A stretch of 64,000 nucleotides of DNA, taken from assembly GCF_900109115.1 (NCBI RefSeq), contig NZ_FNYV01000001.1:434001-498000 (forward strand), in the 5' to 3' direction. Shown piece after piece: positions 24,915 to 33,853 of this stretch. The number at the start of each line of letters is the position of its first letter. Position 1 is the stretch's first letter. Under the pieces are notes generated by a model. It had not been told where the DNA came from and did no database searches. It saw only the letters and a program-made list of their open reading frames with translations. The position numbers were made by a program, and so were the translations under genes. Source of the stretch: Micromonospora phaseoli (GTDB lineage Bacteria > Actinomycetota > Actinomycetes > Mycobacteriales > Micromonosporaceae).

Positions 24915-25882
24915 CAGCGGCCGGCCTGCGCGGCGGCGCTGCGCGCGGCGGCGGTCAGCGCGCGGTGCAGCAGCCGGGCGTCACCCAGCCGGGAACGCAA
25001 CTGGCGCTCCAGCCCGGCGATCGGAACCAGGTTCTGCGGGGCCCGGGGGTCCTTGTACGGGGTGGAGGCGAACCGGGGCAGGGTGACCAGCGACAGGTCG
25101 GCGAGCCGCACCGCGTCGGAGATCTCCAGGTCGGCCGAGCACTCCAGCCGCACGATGCCCGCCCAGGGCGCACCGGGGGCCACCGGCAGCCGCAGATACC
25201 ACGACCAGCCACCCCAGGCGGTGCCCAGCCGGAACACCGGTGAGCGGTGGCCCGACGGAAGACCGGTGACCACGGCGGTGAGCCGGGCGTCGAGGTACTG
25301 GCTGTGCTGGGTCTTGATGTAGCCCAGCGTGCGGGGCAGCTGCCGCCGGTTGCGCAGCGGCCCATCCACCACCAGCAGGTCACCGTCGGTACGGGCGGCG
25401 GCCGACACCTCCACCTCCAGGGCGGTCAACGGCCCCTGCACCGCGGCCGGCAGCTTGGCCAACTCCCCACTGCCGCTGACCCGGTGCACCGGGTAGCGGA
25501 CATTGCCGGCCACCACGTCCGTCGCCGCCGGGCTGGCGGTGAACAGCCCGCGCCGGACGGTGGCGCCGGCCAGCTGCGCGGCACCGCGCTCCAGGTCACA
25601 GCGCACCACCCCGGCGGCGTACGAGGCGGCCAGACCGGGGAACGAGCCGCCGTCCTCCTCGGCCGTCCAGACGCTGGCGTCGATCCGGCGTACCCCGTCG
25701 ACCAGCAGCACCACGTCGGGTGCCCGGACACCGGGACGCGGGCCGATCGCTCGCCAGTCCACCACCGGCAGCTCGTGCTCCGCCTCCACCTGCGCGCTGC
25801 TCGGCGCCGCCGGACCGCCCGGCGACGCCTCGAACGACGCCCCGTAGGCCGGATCCCACGCGTCGACGAAGAACCGGCTCAC
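24914..25882 (-). CDS. nurA: NurA domain nuclease
   Basis: A 322-residue protein starting at GTG 25882 (VSRFFVDAWDPAYG), seven bases after the sbcC stop. The NurA core appears as DVVLLVDGVRRIDASVW (metal-binding Asp), VVDGPLRNRRQLPRTLGYIKTQHSQYL, and PRTLGY/SPVFRLG further on. In archaea NurA is a 5'-3' nuclease driven by the HerA translocase to resect DNA ends. The HerA-like ATPase and Mre11/Rad50 homologues are encoded in the same operon here, which supports that role. Confidence 0.85.
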   Translation of the reverse strand: MSRFFVDAWDPAYGASFEASPGGPAAPSSAQVEAEHELPVVDWRAIGPRPGVRAPDVVLLVDGVRRIDASVWTAEEDGGSFPGLAASYAAGVVRCDLERGAAQLAGATVRRGLFTASPAATDVVAGNVRYPVHRVSGSGELAKLPAAVQGPLTALEVEVSAAARTDGDLLVVDGPLRNRRQLPRTLGYIKTQHSQYLDARLTAVVTGLPSGHRSPVFRLGTAWGGWSWYLRLPVAPGAPWAGIVRLECSADLEISDAVRLADLSLVTLPRFASTPYKDPRAPQNLVPIAGLERQLRSRLGDARLLHRALTAAARSAAAQAGR

Positions 25883-25889
25883 GCGCTGC

Positions 25890-28364
25890 TCACCGGCCCG
25901 TCCGTTCGATGCGGGCCGAGCGGGCGTCCTTGCGTACCTCGAAGCGCACCGGGATGCGTTCGGCCAACGCCGGCACGTGGGTGACCACGCCGACCATCCG
26001 GTCACCCCGGGCGGCCAGATTTTCCAGGGTGGCGGCGACCGTGTCGAGGGTGGCCGCGTCGAGGGTGCCGAAGCCCTCGTCCAACACGATCGACTCCAGG
26101 CTGGCCGAGGTGGTGGACATGCCGGCCAACTGCTCGGAGAGCGCCAGCGCCAGCGCCAGCGACGCCTGGAAGGTCTCGCCGCCGGAGAGTGTCCGCACCC
26201 CGCGCCGCAGGCCGGCGTCGTGGTGGTCGACGACGAAGAACTCGCCCTTGTCGTGGACCAGGTCGTACTGGCCGCCGGAGAGCTCCCGCAGGATCCCCGA
26301 GGCGCCGTCGACCAGCAGATCCAGCGCCTCGGCCAGCAGCCACCGCTCGAAGTTGTTGGCCCGCAGGTGCCCGGCGAGCGCCCGGGCCACCTGCGCCCGG
26401 CGTTCGTGTTCGACCCGCTGCTCGCGCAGCTCGGCGGCCTGCTCGCGGCGCTCGACCAGCCGCCGCCGGTCGGCCTCGGCCCGCTCCACGGCCACCGTGG
26501 CGGCGCGGACCGGGTCGTCGGGGGCGGGCAGGTCGGCCTCGGCGAAGATGCCGGCGATGCGGGCCGTCACCGCGCCGGCCGCCGTCTGCGCCTCGGCCAC
26601 CGCAGTGGCCAGCCCGGCCCGCTCCGACCGGCGGCGATCCGCCTGCCCCGTGGCCCAGTCCGCCAATGTGGTCCAGGCCGCGGCCACGTCGTCCCGGTCA
26701 GCGGCCGGCGGCCCGAACCGGGCCACCGCGTCGCGGGTGCTGTCGAAGCGTCGCCACGCCGCCCGCAGTCGCTCCTGCGCCGCGTCCACCGCGCCCCGGG
26801 CCCGCCGTGCGGCGTCCCGGCCGGCGCGTACCGCCGCGGTCGCCTCGTCCAGCTGCTGCCGCAGCCGGGCCTGCTCGGCCAGCGTGGCCCGCAGCGCCTC
26901 GGCGGTGGCCGCGCCGGCGAGCCGCTCGTCCAGCTCGGCCAGCCGGCCGGCGATCCCGTCGTGCTCGGCGCGGGCACGCAGCAGTACCCGGTCCAGTTCG
27001 CGGGCGGCGGTGTCACGTTCGGTCACCACCCGCTTGGCGACCTCGCTCGCCGTCCGGGCGGCCTTGCCGGCCGCCACCGCCCGCGCCACCGCCGAACCGG
27101 CCGGCATCGGCGGCACCCGCGTGACGGTCTGCTCGCAGACCGGGCAGGAGTCCCCGGCCGACAGGTGCGCCCGCAGCGTCGCCGCCTGGTCGGTGGCCTT
27201 CGCCTCCTCGTGGGCCTGGAACGCGGCGGCCAGCTCCTGCTCGGCCCGCTCCGCCTCCGCCCGCGCCTCGGTCAGCGCCCGCACCGCGACATCGTGCTCG
27301 GCGTCGGCCGCCTCCATCGCGGCCCGCACCGCGTCGGCCTGGCCGACCAGCTTCTCCCGGTCACCGTACGCCCGCAGCAGCATTCGCAGCGCGCTCTCGT
27401 CGCCGCTCGCGGCGAGCTCGCCGCGCAGCTTCTCCTCCCGCTCCTCGGCCAGCGACACCGCGCTGGCCGCCGCGTCGGCCCCAGCCCGCGCGTCGGTGAC
27501 GGCCCGGGCCACCTCGGCCGCCCCCGCCGGGGCGCGCACCTCACCGAGCACGGCCAGTTCGGCGTCGAGCGCGGCCAGCGCCGTGCTCGCCTCCCGCGCC
27601 GTGGTGCGCGCCGCCTCCAGCTCCGGTACGGCGACGGCCACCGCCTCGGCCAGCGTCACCACCCGTTCGAGCTGGCCGGTGGCCCGCTCCAGGGTGGCGT
27701 CGTCGACGTCGGCGAGCCCGGCGAGCAGCTGGTCGACGGCCTCCAGCTTCGCGTCGGCCTGCCCGGCCCGGGCGGTGGCCTGCTGCTGCACCCGCTCGTA
27801 GACGCCGAGGCCCAGCAGGTTGACCAGGATCTGCTGCCGGGTCGCCGGCCGGGCGTGCAGGAAGTCGGCGAACTGCCCCTGCGGCAGCACCACACAGCTG
27901 GTGAACTGCTCGTACGGCAGGCCGACCGCCTCCAGCACCGCGGCCTCCATCTCGGCCGGGGTACCGGCGAGGACCTCGCCGAGATCCTCTGGGCTGAGCC
28001 CGGTGTCGAGCTTGGTGGCGTCGAAGCCGTCCGGCATCAGCTGCAACCCGGCCCCGGCGGTCTTGGCGTTGCCCCGGCTGTCCCGGCGCACCACCCGGGT
28101 GGCGACGTAGCGGGCGCCGCCGGACTCGAAGACCAGCCGGACCCGCGCCTCGGTCGCCGACGGGGCGAGCGCATTACCCAGCCCGCGTGCGCCACCCCAG
28201 CGGGGCACCGTGCCGTAGAGGGCGAAGCAGATCGCGTCGAGCACCGTCGACTTGCCCGAACCGGTGGGCCCGACCAGGGCGAAGAAGTCGGCGTCGGTGA
28301 AGTCGACGGTCGTCTCTTCGCGGAAGACGGTGAAACCGGCCATGTCCAGCCGCATCGGCCGCAT
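25890..28364 (-). CDS. sbcC: SbcC/Rad50-type SMC ATPase
   Basis: An 824-residue SMC-like ATPase. Walker A is LVGPTGSGKSTVLDAICF near residue 40; coiled-coil arms flank the zinc hook CPVC (Cys407 and Cys410); the signature is TLSGGETFQASLALALALSE and Walker B is LESIVLDEGFGTLD. With SbcD it forms the complex that tethers and processes DNA ends and hairpins. Start ATG 28364 shares a base with the sbcD stop. A much longer upstream extension of the frame is antisense-like and rejected. Confidence 0.96.
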   Translation of the reverse strand: MRPMRLDMAGFTVFREETTVDFTDADFFALVGPTGSGKSTVLDAICFALYGTVPRWGGARGLGNALAPSATEARVRLVFESGGARYVATRVVRRDSRGNAKTAGAGLQLMPDGFDATKLDTGLSPEDLGEVLAGTPAEMEAAVLEAVGLPYEQFTSCVVLPQGQFADFLHARPATRQQILVNLLGLGVYERVQQQATARAGQADAKLEAVDQLLAGLADVDDATLERATGQLERVVTLAEAVAVAVPELEAARTTAREASTALAALDAELAVLGEVRAPAGAAEVARAVTDARAGADAAASAVSLAEEREEKLRGELAASGDESALRMLLRAYGDREKLVGQADAVRAAMEAADAEHDVAVRALTEARAEAERAEQELAAAFQAHEEAKATDQAATLRAHLSAGDSCPVCEQTVTRVPPMPAGSAVARAVAAGKAARTASEVAKRVVTERDTAARELDRVLLRARAEHDGIAGRLAELDERLAGAATAEALRATLAEQARLRQQLDEATAAVRAGRDAARRARGAVDAAQERLRAAWRRFDSTRDAVARFGPPAADRDDVAAAWTTLADWATGQADRRRSERAGLATAVAEAQTAAGAVTARIAGIFAEADLPAPDDPVRAATVAVERAEADRRRLVERREQAAELREQRVEHERRAQVARALAGHLRANNFERWLLAEALDLLVDGASGILRELSGGQYDLVHDKGEFFVVDHHDAGLRRGVRTLSGGETFQASLALALALSEQLAGMSTTSASLESIVLDEGFGTLDAATLDTVAATLENLAARGDRMVGVVTHVPALAERIPVRFEVRKDARSARIERTGR

Positions 28365-29512
28365 CAGTGATCGACCTCCTCGAACAGCTCGTCGAAGAGC
28401 TCCTGGACGCCCTCGTCGGCGTGACCCCGGCTGTCCAGGTAGTCGGCGAACAGCTGCCGGGGCGAACGGCCCGAGCGTTGGGCGACCCGGGTGCCGCTGC
28501 CGGGCGTGGGCACCAGCTCCGGGTCGATCCTGATCTCCAGTGCGCGGGGAAACAGTTGCTGCACCTCCTCGCGCAGCCCGGCCCGGGGTTGCTCGCGTAC
28601 GTACACCCGCAGCCAGCCCTCCGGCGCGGTGATCTCGGCGAGCTGGGCCAGGGTGCCGCGTACCGTGTGCAGCGCCGCCGCGGCGGTCACCGGCTCCTCC
28701 CGGACCCGCGCCGCCGTGGTCGCGGTGACCTCGACCAGGGTCACCGACGGGACGTTCTCCTGCTCGCCGAAGTCCACCGCGAGGGGGGCTCCGCTGTAGC
28801 GGATCGGGCACGGCCCCTGCACCCGCTGGGCGCGGTGCAGGTGGCCGAGCGCGACGTAGTGCGCGGTGCCGGGGAAGACCGAGGCCGGCACCGCGTAACC
28901 CATGATGGTGTGCGCGTCCCGTTCACCGCCGCCGGTGGCCGCACCCACCACGGTCAGGTGGGCGGTGACGAGGTGCACCCGGTCGGGTTCGGTGAAGCCC
29001 TCGGTCAGCCGGGTGAGGATGCGGCCCAGGTGGTCGGCGTACGTCTGGGTGGACTCGGCGGCGGTCAGTTCGTACATCTCCACCGCGCGGACGGCGTACC
29101 GCTGGGACAGGAACGGCAGCGCGGCCAGCCGCCAGCGCTCACCACCGGCGGTGGTGCCGTCGACGACGTGTTCGGCCGGGTCCTCCCGGACGCCGCCGCG
29201 CAGGGTGATCCCGGCGGCCTCCGCCCACGGTCGCAACGCGTCCAGGGCCGGGCCGTTGTCGTGGTTGCCGCCGATGGCCACCACGTCCGCGCCGGTACGC
29301 CGCAGCGCGGTCAGCGCCCGGGTGACCAGGCGGGTCGCCTCCGGGGTCGGCGCGGCGGTGTCGTAGAGGTCACCGGCGATGACGACCAGGTCGGGCCGCT
29401 CCCGCTGGGCGATCTCGATGACCCCGGCCAGCACCTGCTTGTGCTCCTCGGTGCGCGACTGCCCCTTGAGGACCTTGCCCACGTGCCAGTCCGAGGTGTG
29501 CAGGATCTTCAA
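28364..29512 (-). CDS. sbcD: SbcD/Mre11-type exonuclease
   Basis: A 382-residue calcineurin-like nuclease. All the phosphoesterase motifs are present: LHTSDWHVGK, VVIAGDLYD, AIGGNHDNGPAL, then the HLTVVG and LGHLHRAQ histidines. The partner of SbcC, it cuts DNA ends in a Mn-dependent way. The herA-like gene ends 12 bases upstream, and sbcC starts at its stop codon, so one transcript covers all. Confidence 0.96.
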   Translation of the reverse strand: MKILHTSDWHVGKVLKGQSRTEEHKQVLAGVIEIAQRERPDLVVIAGDLYDTAAPTPEATRLVTRALTALRRTGADVVAIGGNHDNGPALDALRPWAEAAGITLRGGVREDPAEHVVDGTTAGGERWRLAALPFLSQRYAVRAVEMYELTAAESTQTYADHLGRILTRLTEGFTEPDRVHLVTAHLTVVGAATGGGERDAHTIMGYAVPASVFPGTAHYVALGHLHRAQRVQGPCPIRYSGAPLAVDFGEQENVPSVTLVEVTATTAARVREEPVTAAAALHTVRGTLAQLAEITAPEGWLRVYVREQPRAGLREEVQQLFPRALEIRIDPELVPTPGSGTRVAQRSGRSPRQLFADYLDSRGHADEGVQELFDELFEEVDH

Positions 29513-29524
29513 GCGGAATCCCTC

Positions 29525-31276
29525 CTAGAACGGGATGTCGTCGTCGGCGCCGCCGCCGGACCCGACCACCGCGAACGGGTCGGCGGACTGGGTGATGGAA
29601 CGCAGGGTCTGCGACGGCGCGGCCCCGGCCTCGGAGACCCGGGTCGCCCAGGCCGGGAACGGGAACTCCAGGCAGAGCGGCACCGGGATGTCGGGCTGGT
29701 TGACGAACATCGTGCCCGGCTTGGCCAGCAGCGCCCGCTGTCGCTGCGCCGGAGGGAGGAAACCGTACTCCGGGCGGGACGCCTCGGCCGGGTCGAGCCG
29801 GCCGACCACCCGGATCGCCGAGTTGGTGACGATGCGCCGCTCCACCTCGCTGGCGGTCTGCTGCGCGCCGATCAGGATCACCCCGAGTGAGCGGCCCCGC
29901 TCGGCGATGTCGAGCAGCACCTCCTTGATCGGTGAGGAGCCCTCCCGGGGGGCGTACTTGTTCAGCTCGTCGAGCACCACGAACAGCAGCGGCTTGGCGG
30001 TGCCGGCCTTCTCCTTGCGCTCGAACTCGCTCTTGAGCGTCACACCGACCACGAAGCGTTGCGCGCGGTCCGGCAGGTTGTGCAGGTCGACGACGGTGAC
30101 CTGGGCGGACTCCGAGGTGTTGATCGAGTGCGGTCGCCGGGTGGCCAGGTCGCCACGGATCAACCGGGACAGGTCCTTCTTACTGCCGATCAGCCGGCGG
30201 GCGAAGGCGTTGACCGTGCCCAGGCCGACCGCGCTGCCGGCCCAGCCGCTGCGGGTCTCGTCGTCGCTGAGCTGCTCCACGATGTGGTCGACCAGGTCGG
30301 CGTAGCTGCCGAGCCGCACCCCGTCGATGCTGATCCCGCCGTCGGCGGGCTGGGCGTGGCGGGCCAGGTGGGCGGCGACCGAGTGGACCACCATCGTGTA
30401 CTGCTGGCGCTCGTCGTCGGCGTCGGCGAAGACGTACGGCAGCAGGCCGTTCGCGCAGAACTCGGTGAGCGTCCAGTAGAAGCTGTCCACGCCGGTCAGC
30501 CGGCTGCTCACGTCCGGCGTGCCGGAGGCGTCGCCGACCCGTGGCGGAGCGTAGACCCGGACGTCGGGGAAGGCGTCGGCGACCAGCCCGAGCCGGGCGT
30601 ACGCCGCTCGGGTGGGGTCGTCCAGCCGGGCGTTCGGATGGTCGAGGAAGAGGAGATCCTCGCCCTTGACGTTGAAGATCAGCGCCTTGGCGTTGACCGC
30701 GTCGCCGCCGAGCTGGCCGGAGCGGAACACCGAGTAGAGCAGGAAGGTGGCAAAACTGGTCTTGGTGGCCACCCCGGAGATGCCGGAGATGGAGACGTGG
30801 GCGCCCCGGGTGCCGTCGAGGAAGTCGGCGTTGAGGTAGACCGGCACCCCGTCGCGGCCGGTGCCCATCGGGATCCGCCGTTCCATCCGGTCGAAGTGCA
30901 ACGCCCGGGCGCGGGCGTCGCCCTCCGCCCGGTGCACCACCGCGCCGGGCTGCGGCGGCACGTACAACTCCGGGTCGACCCGGGTGGTGGTGATCTCGGC
31001 GGCCTCCTGCACCTGCGCCGGCAGGGTGCCGTCGGCGATGGCGAAGACATCGGAGTCGAACTGCGCACCCTCGTGCCGGGCCCGGACCTGGGTGACCACG
31101 CCGGCGATGGTGACCGGCTCCCGGTCGGGCAGCTCCCGCCGGGTCACCACCACGTCGTCGAGCTGGAGGTAGCTGCCGGGGGAGACCGCCGTCCAGAACT
31201 GCAGGGGAGTGGCGTCGGCGGTGCCCAGCACCCGGCCCACCCCCTCGCCGGGGCTGTCGGATCCCTCGTCAGTCAT
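29525..31276 (-). CDS. herA: HerA-like hexameric DNA translocase ATPase
   Basis: A 583-residue ATPase. An N-terminal HAS-barrel-like region (about 1-130) precedes the motor. The nucleotide loop is SGISGVATKTSFATFLL (around 163-180), where the usual Gly before Lys is Thr. Walker B is LLFVVLDELNKYAP, followed by ERGRSLGVILIGAQQTASEV and RLDPAEAS. HerA pumps duplex DNA to feed NurA. It is the first gene of the operon herA-sbcD-sbcC-nurA-SAM enzyme. The deviant P-loop is real in the DNA but seems typical of related actinobacterial proteins, as far as I recall. Confidence 0.85.
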   Translation of the reverse strand: MTDEGSDSPGEGVGRVLGTADATPLQFWTAVSPGSYLQLDDVVVTRRELPDREPVTIAGVVTQVRARHEGAQFDSDVFAIADGTLPAQVQEAAEITTTRVDPELYVPPQPGAVVHRAEGDARARALHFDRMERRIPMGTGRDGVPVYLNADFLDGTRGAHVSISGISGVATKTSFATFLLYSVFRSGQLGGDAVNAKALIFNVKGEDLLFLDHPNARLDDPTRAAYARLGLVADAFPDVRVYAPPRVGDASGTPDVSSRLTGVDSFYWTLTEFCANGLLPYVFADADDERQQYTMVVHSVAAHLARHAQPADGGISIDGVRLGSYADLVDHIVEQLSDDETRSGWAGSAVGLGTVNAFARRLIGSKKDLSRLIRGDLATRRPHSINTSESAQVTVVDLHNLPDRAQRFVVGVTLKSEFERKEKAGTAKPLLFVVLDELNKYAPREGSSPIKEVLLDIAERGRSLGVILIGAQQTASEVERRIVTNSAIRVVGRLDPAEASRPEYGFLPPAQRQRALLAKPGTMFVNQPDIPVPLCLEFPFPAWATRVSEAGAAPSQTLRSITQSADPFAVVGSGGGADDDIPF

Positions 31277-31459
31277 CGGATCCCTCGCCAGTCATCGGTC
31301 AGCTCCGGTCAGCTGGTCGTCGCGGTCGGCACACACGCACTGCATCCTGCCGGAGGAGTACGACAGGCCGCCACGCGACGCGGCGCAGAGCACGCTGCGA
31401 CCGTACGACGACCGCGTACCGCGACGGGGCTCTGACGGCGCGTGCCCGTGATCTCCAGG
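31277..31459. other. intergenic region upstream of the herA operon
   Basis: About 180 bases between the herA start and the end of the membrane hydrolase gene, both on the minus strand. It should hold the operon promoter. I see no clear hairpin or palindromic operator. Confidence 0.4.
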
Positions 31460-33742
31460 TCACCCGCCGGATGCCGCGGCGGGAGCGGAACCGGGCCCGC
31501 TGGGCGCGCCGAGCCGCCCGACCAGCTCACGCACGGCCGCCTCGTACGCCTCGTCGGTGTGGTAGGGCCAGTGTCGGTTGATCGGCGGCGGGACGGTGTC
31601 GTCGGGCGGGACGGTGATTCCCCTCGGATCACGCAGCCGTCGGTCGACCGTGCCGGCCGGTCCGCTGACCCCCGGCGGCTGTCCCGGCTGGTGCGCCGAG
31701 AAGAGCGGGCCGCCGACCGAGTCGGTGTCCCGCCACAGGTTCACCCACCGCCAGCCGATCCGCTCGCCCGCCTCGTAGAGGGTCGGGTCGCCGAAGAAGG
31801 CCGGGCAGACTCGTGCGTAGACCCGGTGCAGTGGGCTGCCGTGGGTCAGCAGCGCCACCCGGGGCAGCACCTCGGGCGGCAGTTGGAGCAGGGTGGCGGT
31901 GGCGAGCACCGAACCGTGGCTGTGGCCGGAGAGAATCACCCCGCCGTGCGCGGTGAGCCCGGTGACCCGCTTGGCGAGCTCCGGCACCGCCCGCTCGGCG
32001 TAGCAGGGTGGCGCGAACGGGTGCACCGTGCGCGGCCAGAAGGTGCCCAGGTCCCAGACCACGGCGACGGTGCGCCGGGTCTCGTCCGAGCGGTAGGAGA
32101 AGAGTGCGAGCACGACGATCCCGAGCGCGGCCAGGCCGATGACGTACATCCCGACGTCGGTCGCGAGGGCCAGGTTGGTGGTCGCCTGACCGTCGGTGCC
32201 GGCCAGCCGGGTGCTCAGTTGCGACGGTCCGATGCCGATCAGGTCGAGCGCGACCGTGGTGATGCCGAGCAGCGACAGGATCAGGAAGACGGTGAACACC
32301 GGCCCCAGGTGCTCGCCGATCGCGGCCCGGGCGATGATCTCCCGGACGGCGTCTCGCCGGGGCAGGGCTTCCGATGGCGGGTCGGGAAAGTCCTGTCGGA
32401 CGATCTTCTCGGCCAACTGGCGGCGGCGTCGCCGGGTCACCGCGATCCGCCAGAGCACCGTGGCGGCGACGACCAGGATCGTGGCCAGCCCGGCCAACGC
32501 GGCCCAGCGGTAGGAGACCGGCGGTTCCAGAGGCGGCGCGTCGGGCCGGTCCGGCCGGGCAGGGTTGGGGATGTCTCCCCGGTCGAGCAGGTCCGCGACG
32601 CGGTAGACGAGCGCGGCGGCGAACCCGTAGGCGGCGGCGACCGCCGCGCCGGCGAGCACCGGGGAGGCGAACCCACCGAGCCAGGACGCACCGGTGGTGC
32701 GGCTGCGTCGGCGCTGGTGCCAGACGGCGCCGACCAGGGCGATGAGCAGGACGGCCTGGACCGCGAGTAGTCCGGCCACCGCACCCTCGTAGCCGGGTAG
32801 CTGCCCGTGCGGCGGCTCCGGTTCCAGGGTCAGCGTGCTGTAGGCGAGGGCCAGCACGGTGAGCGCGAGGGCGGCGGTGCGCAGCGGCCGGATGCCGCGC
32901 AGGTCGACCGGCCCCCGACCCGGGCCGCTCGATGCGGAACGGGCGGGTTGGGTCAGCAGCACGACGCAGGCCGCCAGCAGCAGCCACGTGGCGCCGAGGA
33001 GCAGGTAGCCCACCGGTGTCGGATGGACGTGGACGAGTGCGAAGAGCAGGCTCGCGTCGAGTACGCCGAGCCCGACCGCGACGTGGATGACGCGTAGCCG
33101 TTGCACCACGAGCGCGTCGTTCCAGAAGCCGGGAGCGTCGACGCGGTCCTCGCCGCCCTGGGTGCGGTCCTGCCTGCGGGCGGCCGGGAAGGCCTCGAAC
33201 GCCCGGGCGGAGCGCTCCCCGAGCCACCAGAGCAGCCGCAGCGCGGCGATCGGCACCAGCGCGAGCAGCGCCAGGCGTGGCCCGAGGGGCAGATCGCCGA
33301 GCCACGACAGATAGCCACGTCCCGTCAGGCAGGGCTGGTAGGGAACGCACTGCCAACCGACGATGTCGACCGTCACGCCCAGGATGGAGAGCACGTACGC
33401 GGCGGTCAGGGTGGCGGCCAGTAGCCGGCACAGCGGGCCGATCAGGCCACCCGCGCCGCCGGTCGCCGGCCTGGTCCAGACGGCGAGGTTGACCAGCATG
33501 AACGGCAGCAGGAAGAGCAGCGACACGGTACGCACGGCCTTGCCGGCGGTCAGCGCCCCCCAGCGGTACGCCTCCACCCGCAGCGTCTGCGGCCGGTCGC
33601 TGATCCCGAACCCGGGGCGGGGTCGGTAGAAGCCGGCGTTGTCGTCGCCGGCCACCCGGATCACGACCGGGTGGTCCAGCAGCGCCTCGGCCGAGGCGCC
33701 GGAGACCCCGTGGATCCGTAGCTCGACCACCTGGTGCGCCAA
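31460..33742 (-). CDS. multi-pass membrane protein with C-terminal alpha/beta-hydrolase motif
   Basis: About 760 residues. A TTG at 33742 is the preferred start because it directly precedes the conserved HQVVELRIHGVSG; an ATG 20 codons upstream is possible. Roughly ten membrane helices follow (for example LLFLLPFMLVNLAVW and LALLALVPIAALRLLWWL). Near the C-terminus VILSGHSHGSVLATATLL has a lipase-like GxSxG nucleophile elbow. The N-terminal HGVSG strand may belong to the same hydrolase fold, split by the helices. Function unknown; membrane lipase or acyltransferase is a guess. Confidence 0.7.
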   Translation of the reverse strand: MAHQVVELRIHGVSGASAEALLDHPVVIRVAGDDNAGFYRPRPGFGISDRPQTLRVEAYRWGALTAGKAVRTVSLLFLLPFMLVNLAVWTRPATGGAGGLIGPLCRLLAATLTAAYVLSILGVTVDIVGWQCVPYQPCLTGRGYLSWLGDLPLGPRLALLALVPIAALRLLWWLGERSARAFEAFPAARRQDRTQGGEDRVDAPGFWNDALVVQRLRVIHVAVGLGVLDASLLFALVHVHPTPVGYLLLGATWLLLAACVVLLTQPARSASSGPGRGPVDLRGIRPLRTAALALTVLALAYSTLTLEPEPPHGQLPGYEGAVAGLLAVQAVLLIALVGAVWHQRRRSRTTGASWLGGFASPVLAGAAVAAAYGFAAALVYRVADLLDRGDIPNPARPDRPDAPPLEPPVSYRWAALAGLATILVVAATVLWRIAVTRRRRRQLAEKIVRQDFPDPPSEALPRRDAVREIIARAAIGEHLGPVFTVFLILSLLGITTVALDLIGIGPSQLSTRLAGTDGQATTNLALATDVGMYVIGLAALGIVVLALFSYRSDETRRTVAVVWDLGTFWPRTVHPFAPPCYAERAVPELAKRVTGLTAHGGVILSGHSHGSVLATATLLQLPPEVLPRVALLTHGSPLHRVYARVCPAFFGDPTLYEAGERIGWRWVNLWRDTDSVGGPLFSAHQPGQPPGVSGPAGTVDRRLRDPRGITVPPDDTVPPPINRHWPYHTDEAYEAAVRELVGRLGAPSGPGSAPAAASGG

Positions 33743-33853
33743 TGCCCCGCCTCTCCGGCAGCCGCCGACCCGGTTCACGGTAGTGAACGGATCGGCCGGC
33801 ACCGGGCTGAACTGGTCAATTCGACCGCACGGCGCGATGGCGGGAGGCGTCGG

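Noticed and set aside
25720..28370. Very long open frames on the plus strand (about 690 and 800 codons) opposite sbcC
   Set aside because: They are antisense to a fully conserved SbcC and are low-complexity (Arg/Ser/Ala or Gly/Arg/Val), typical of GC-rich shadow frames.
31629..33431. 600-codon minus-strand frame within the membrane hydrolase gene
   Set aside because: It is a shifted frame of the same gene, Arg/Gly/Ala-rich, without membrane helices or motifs.
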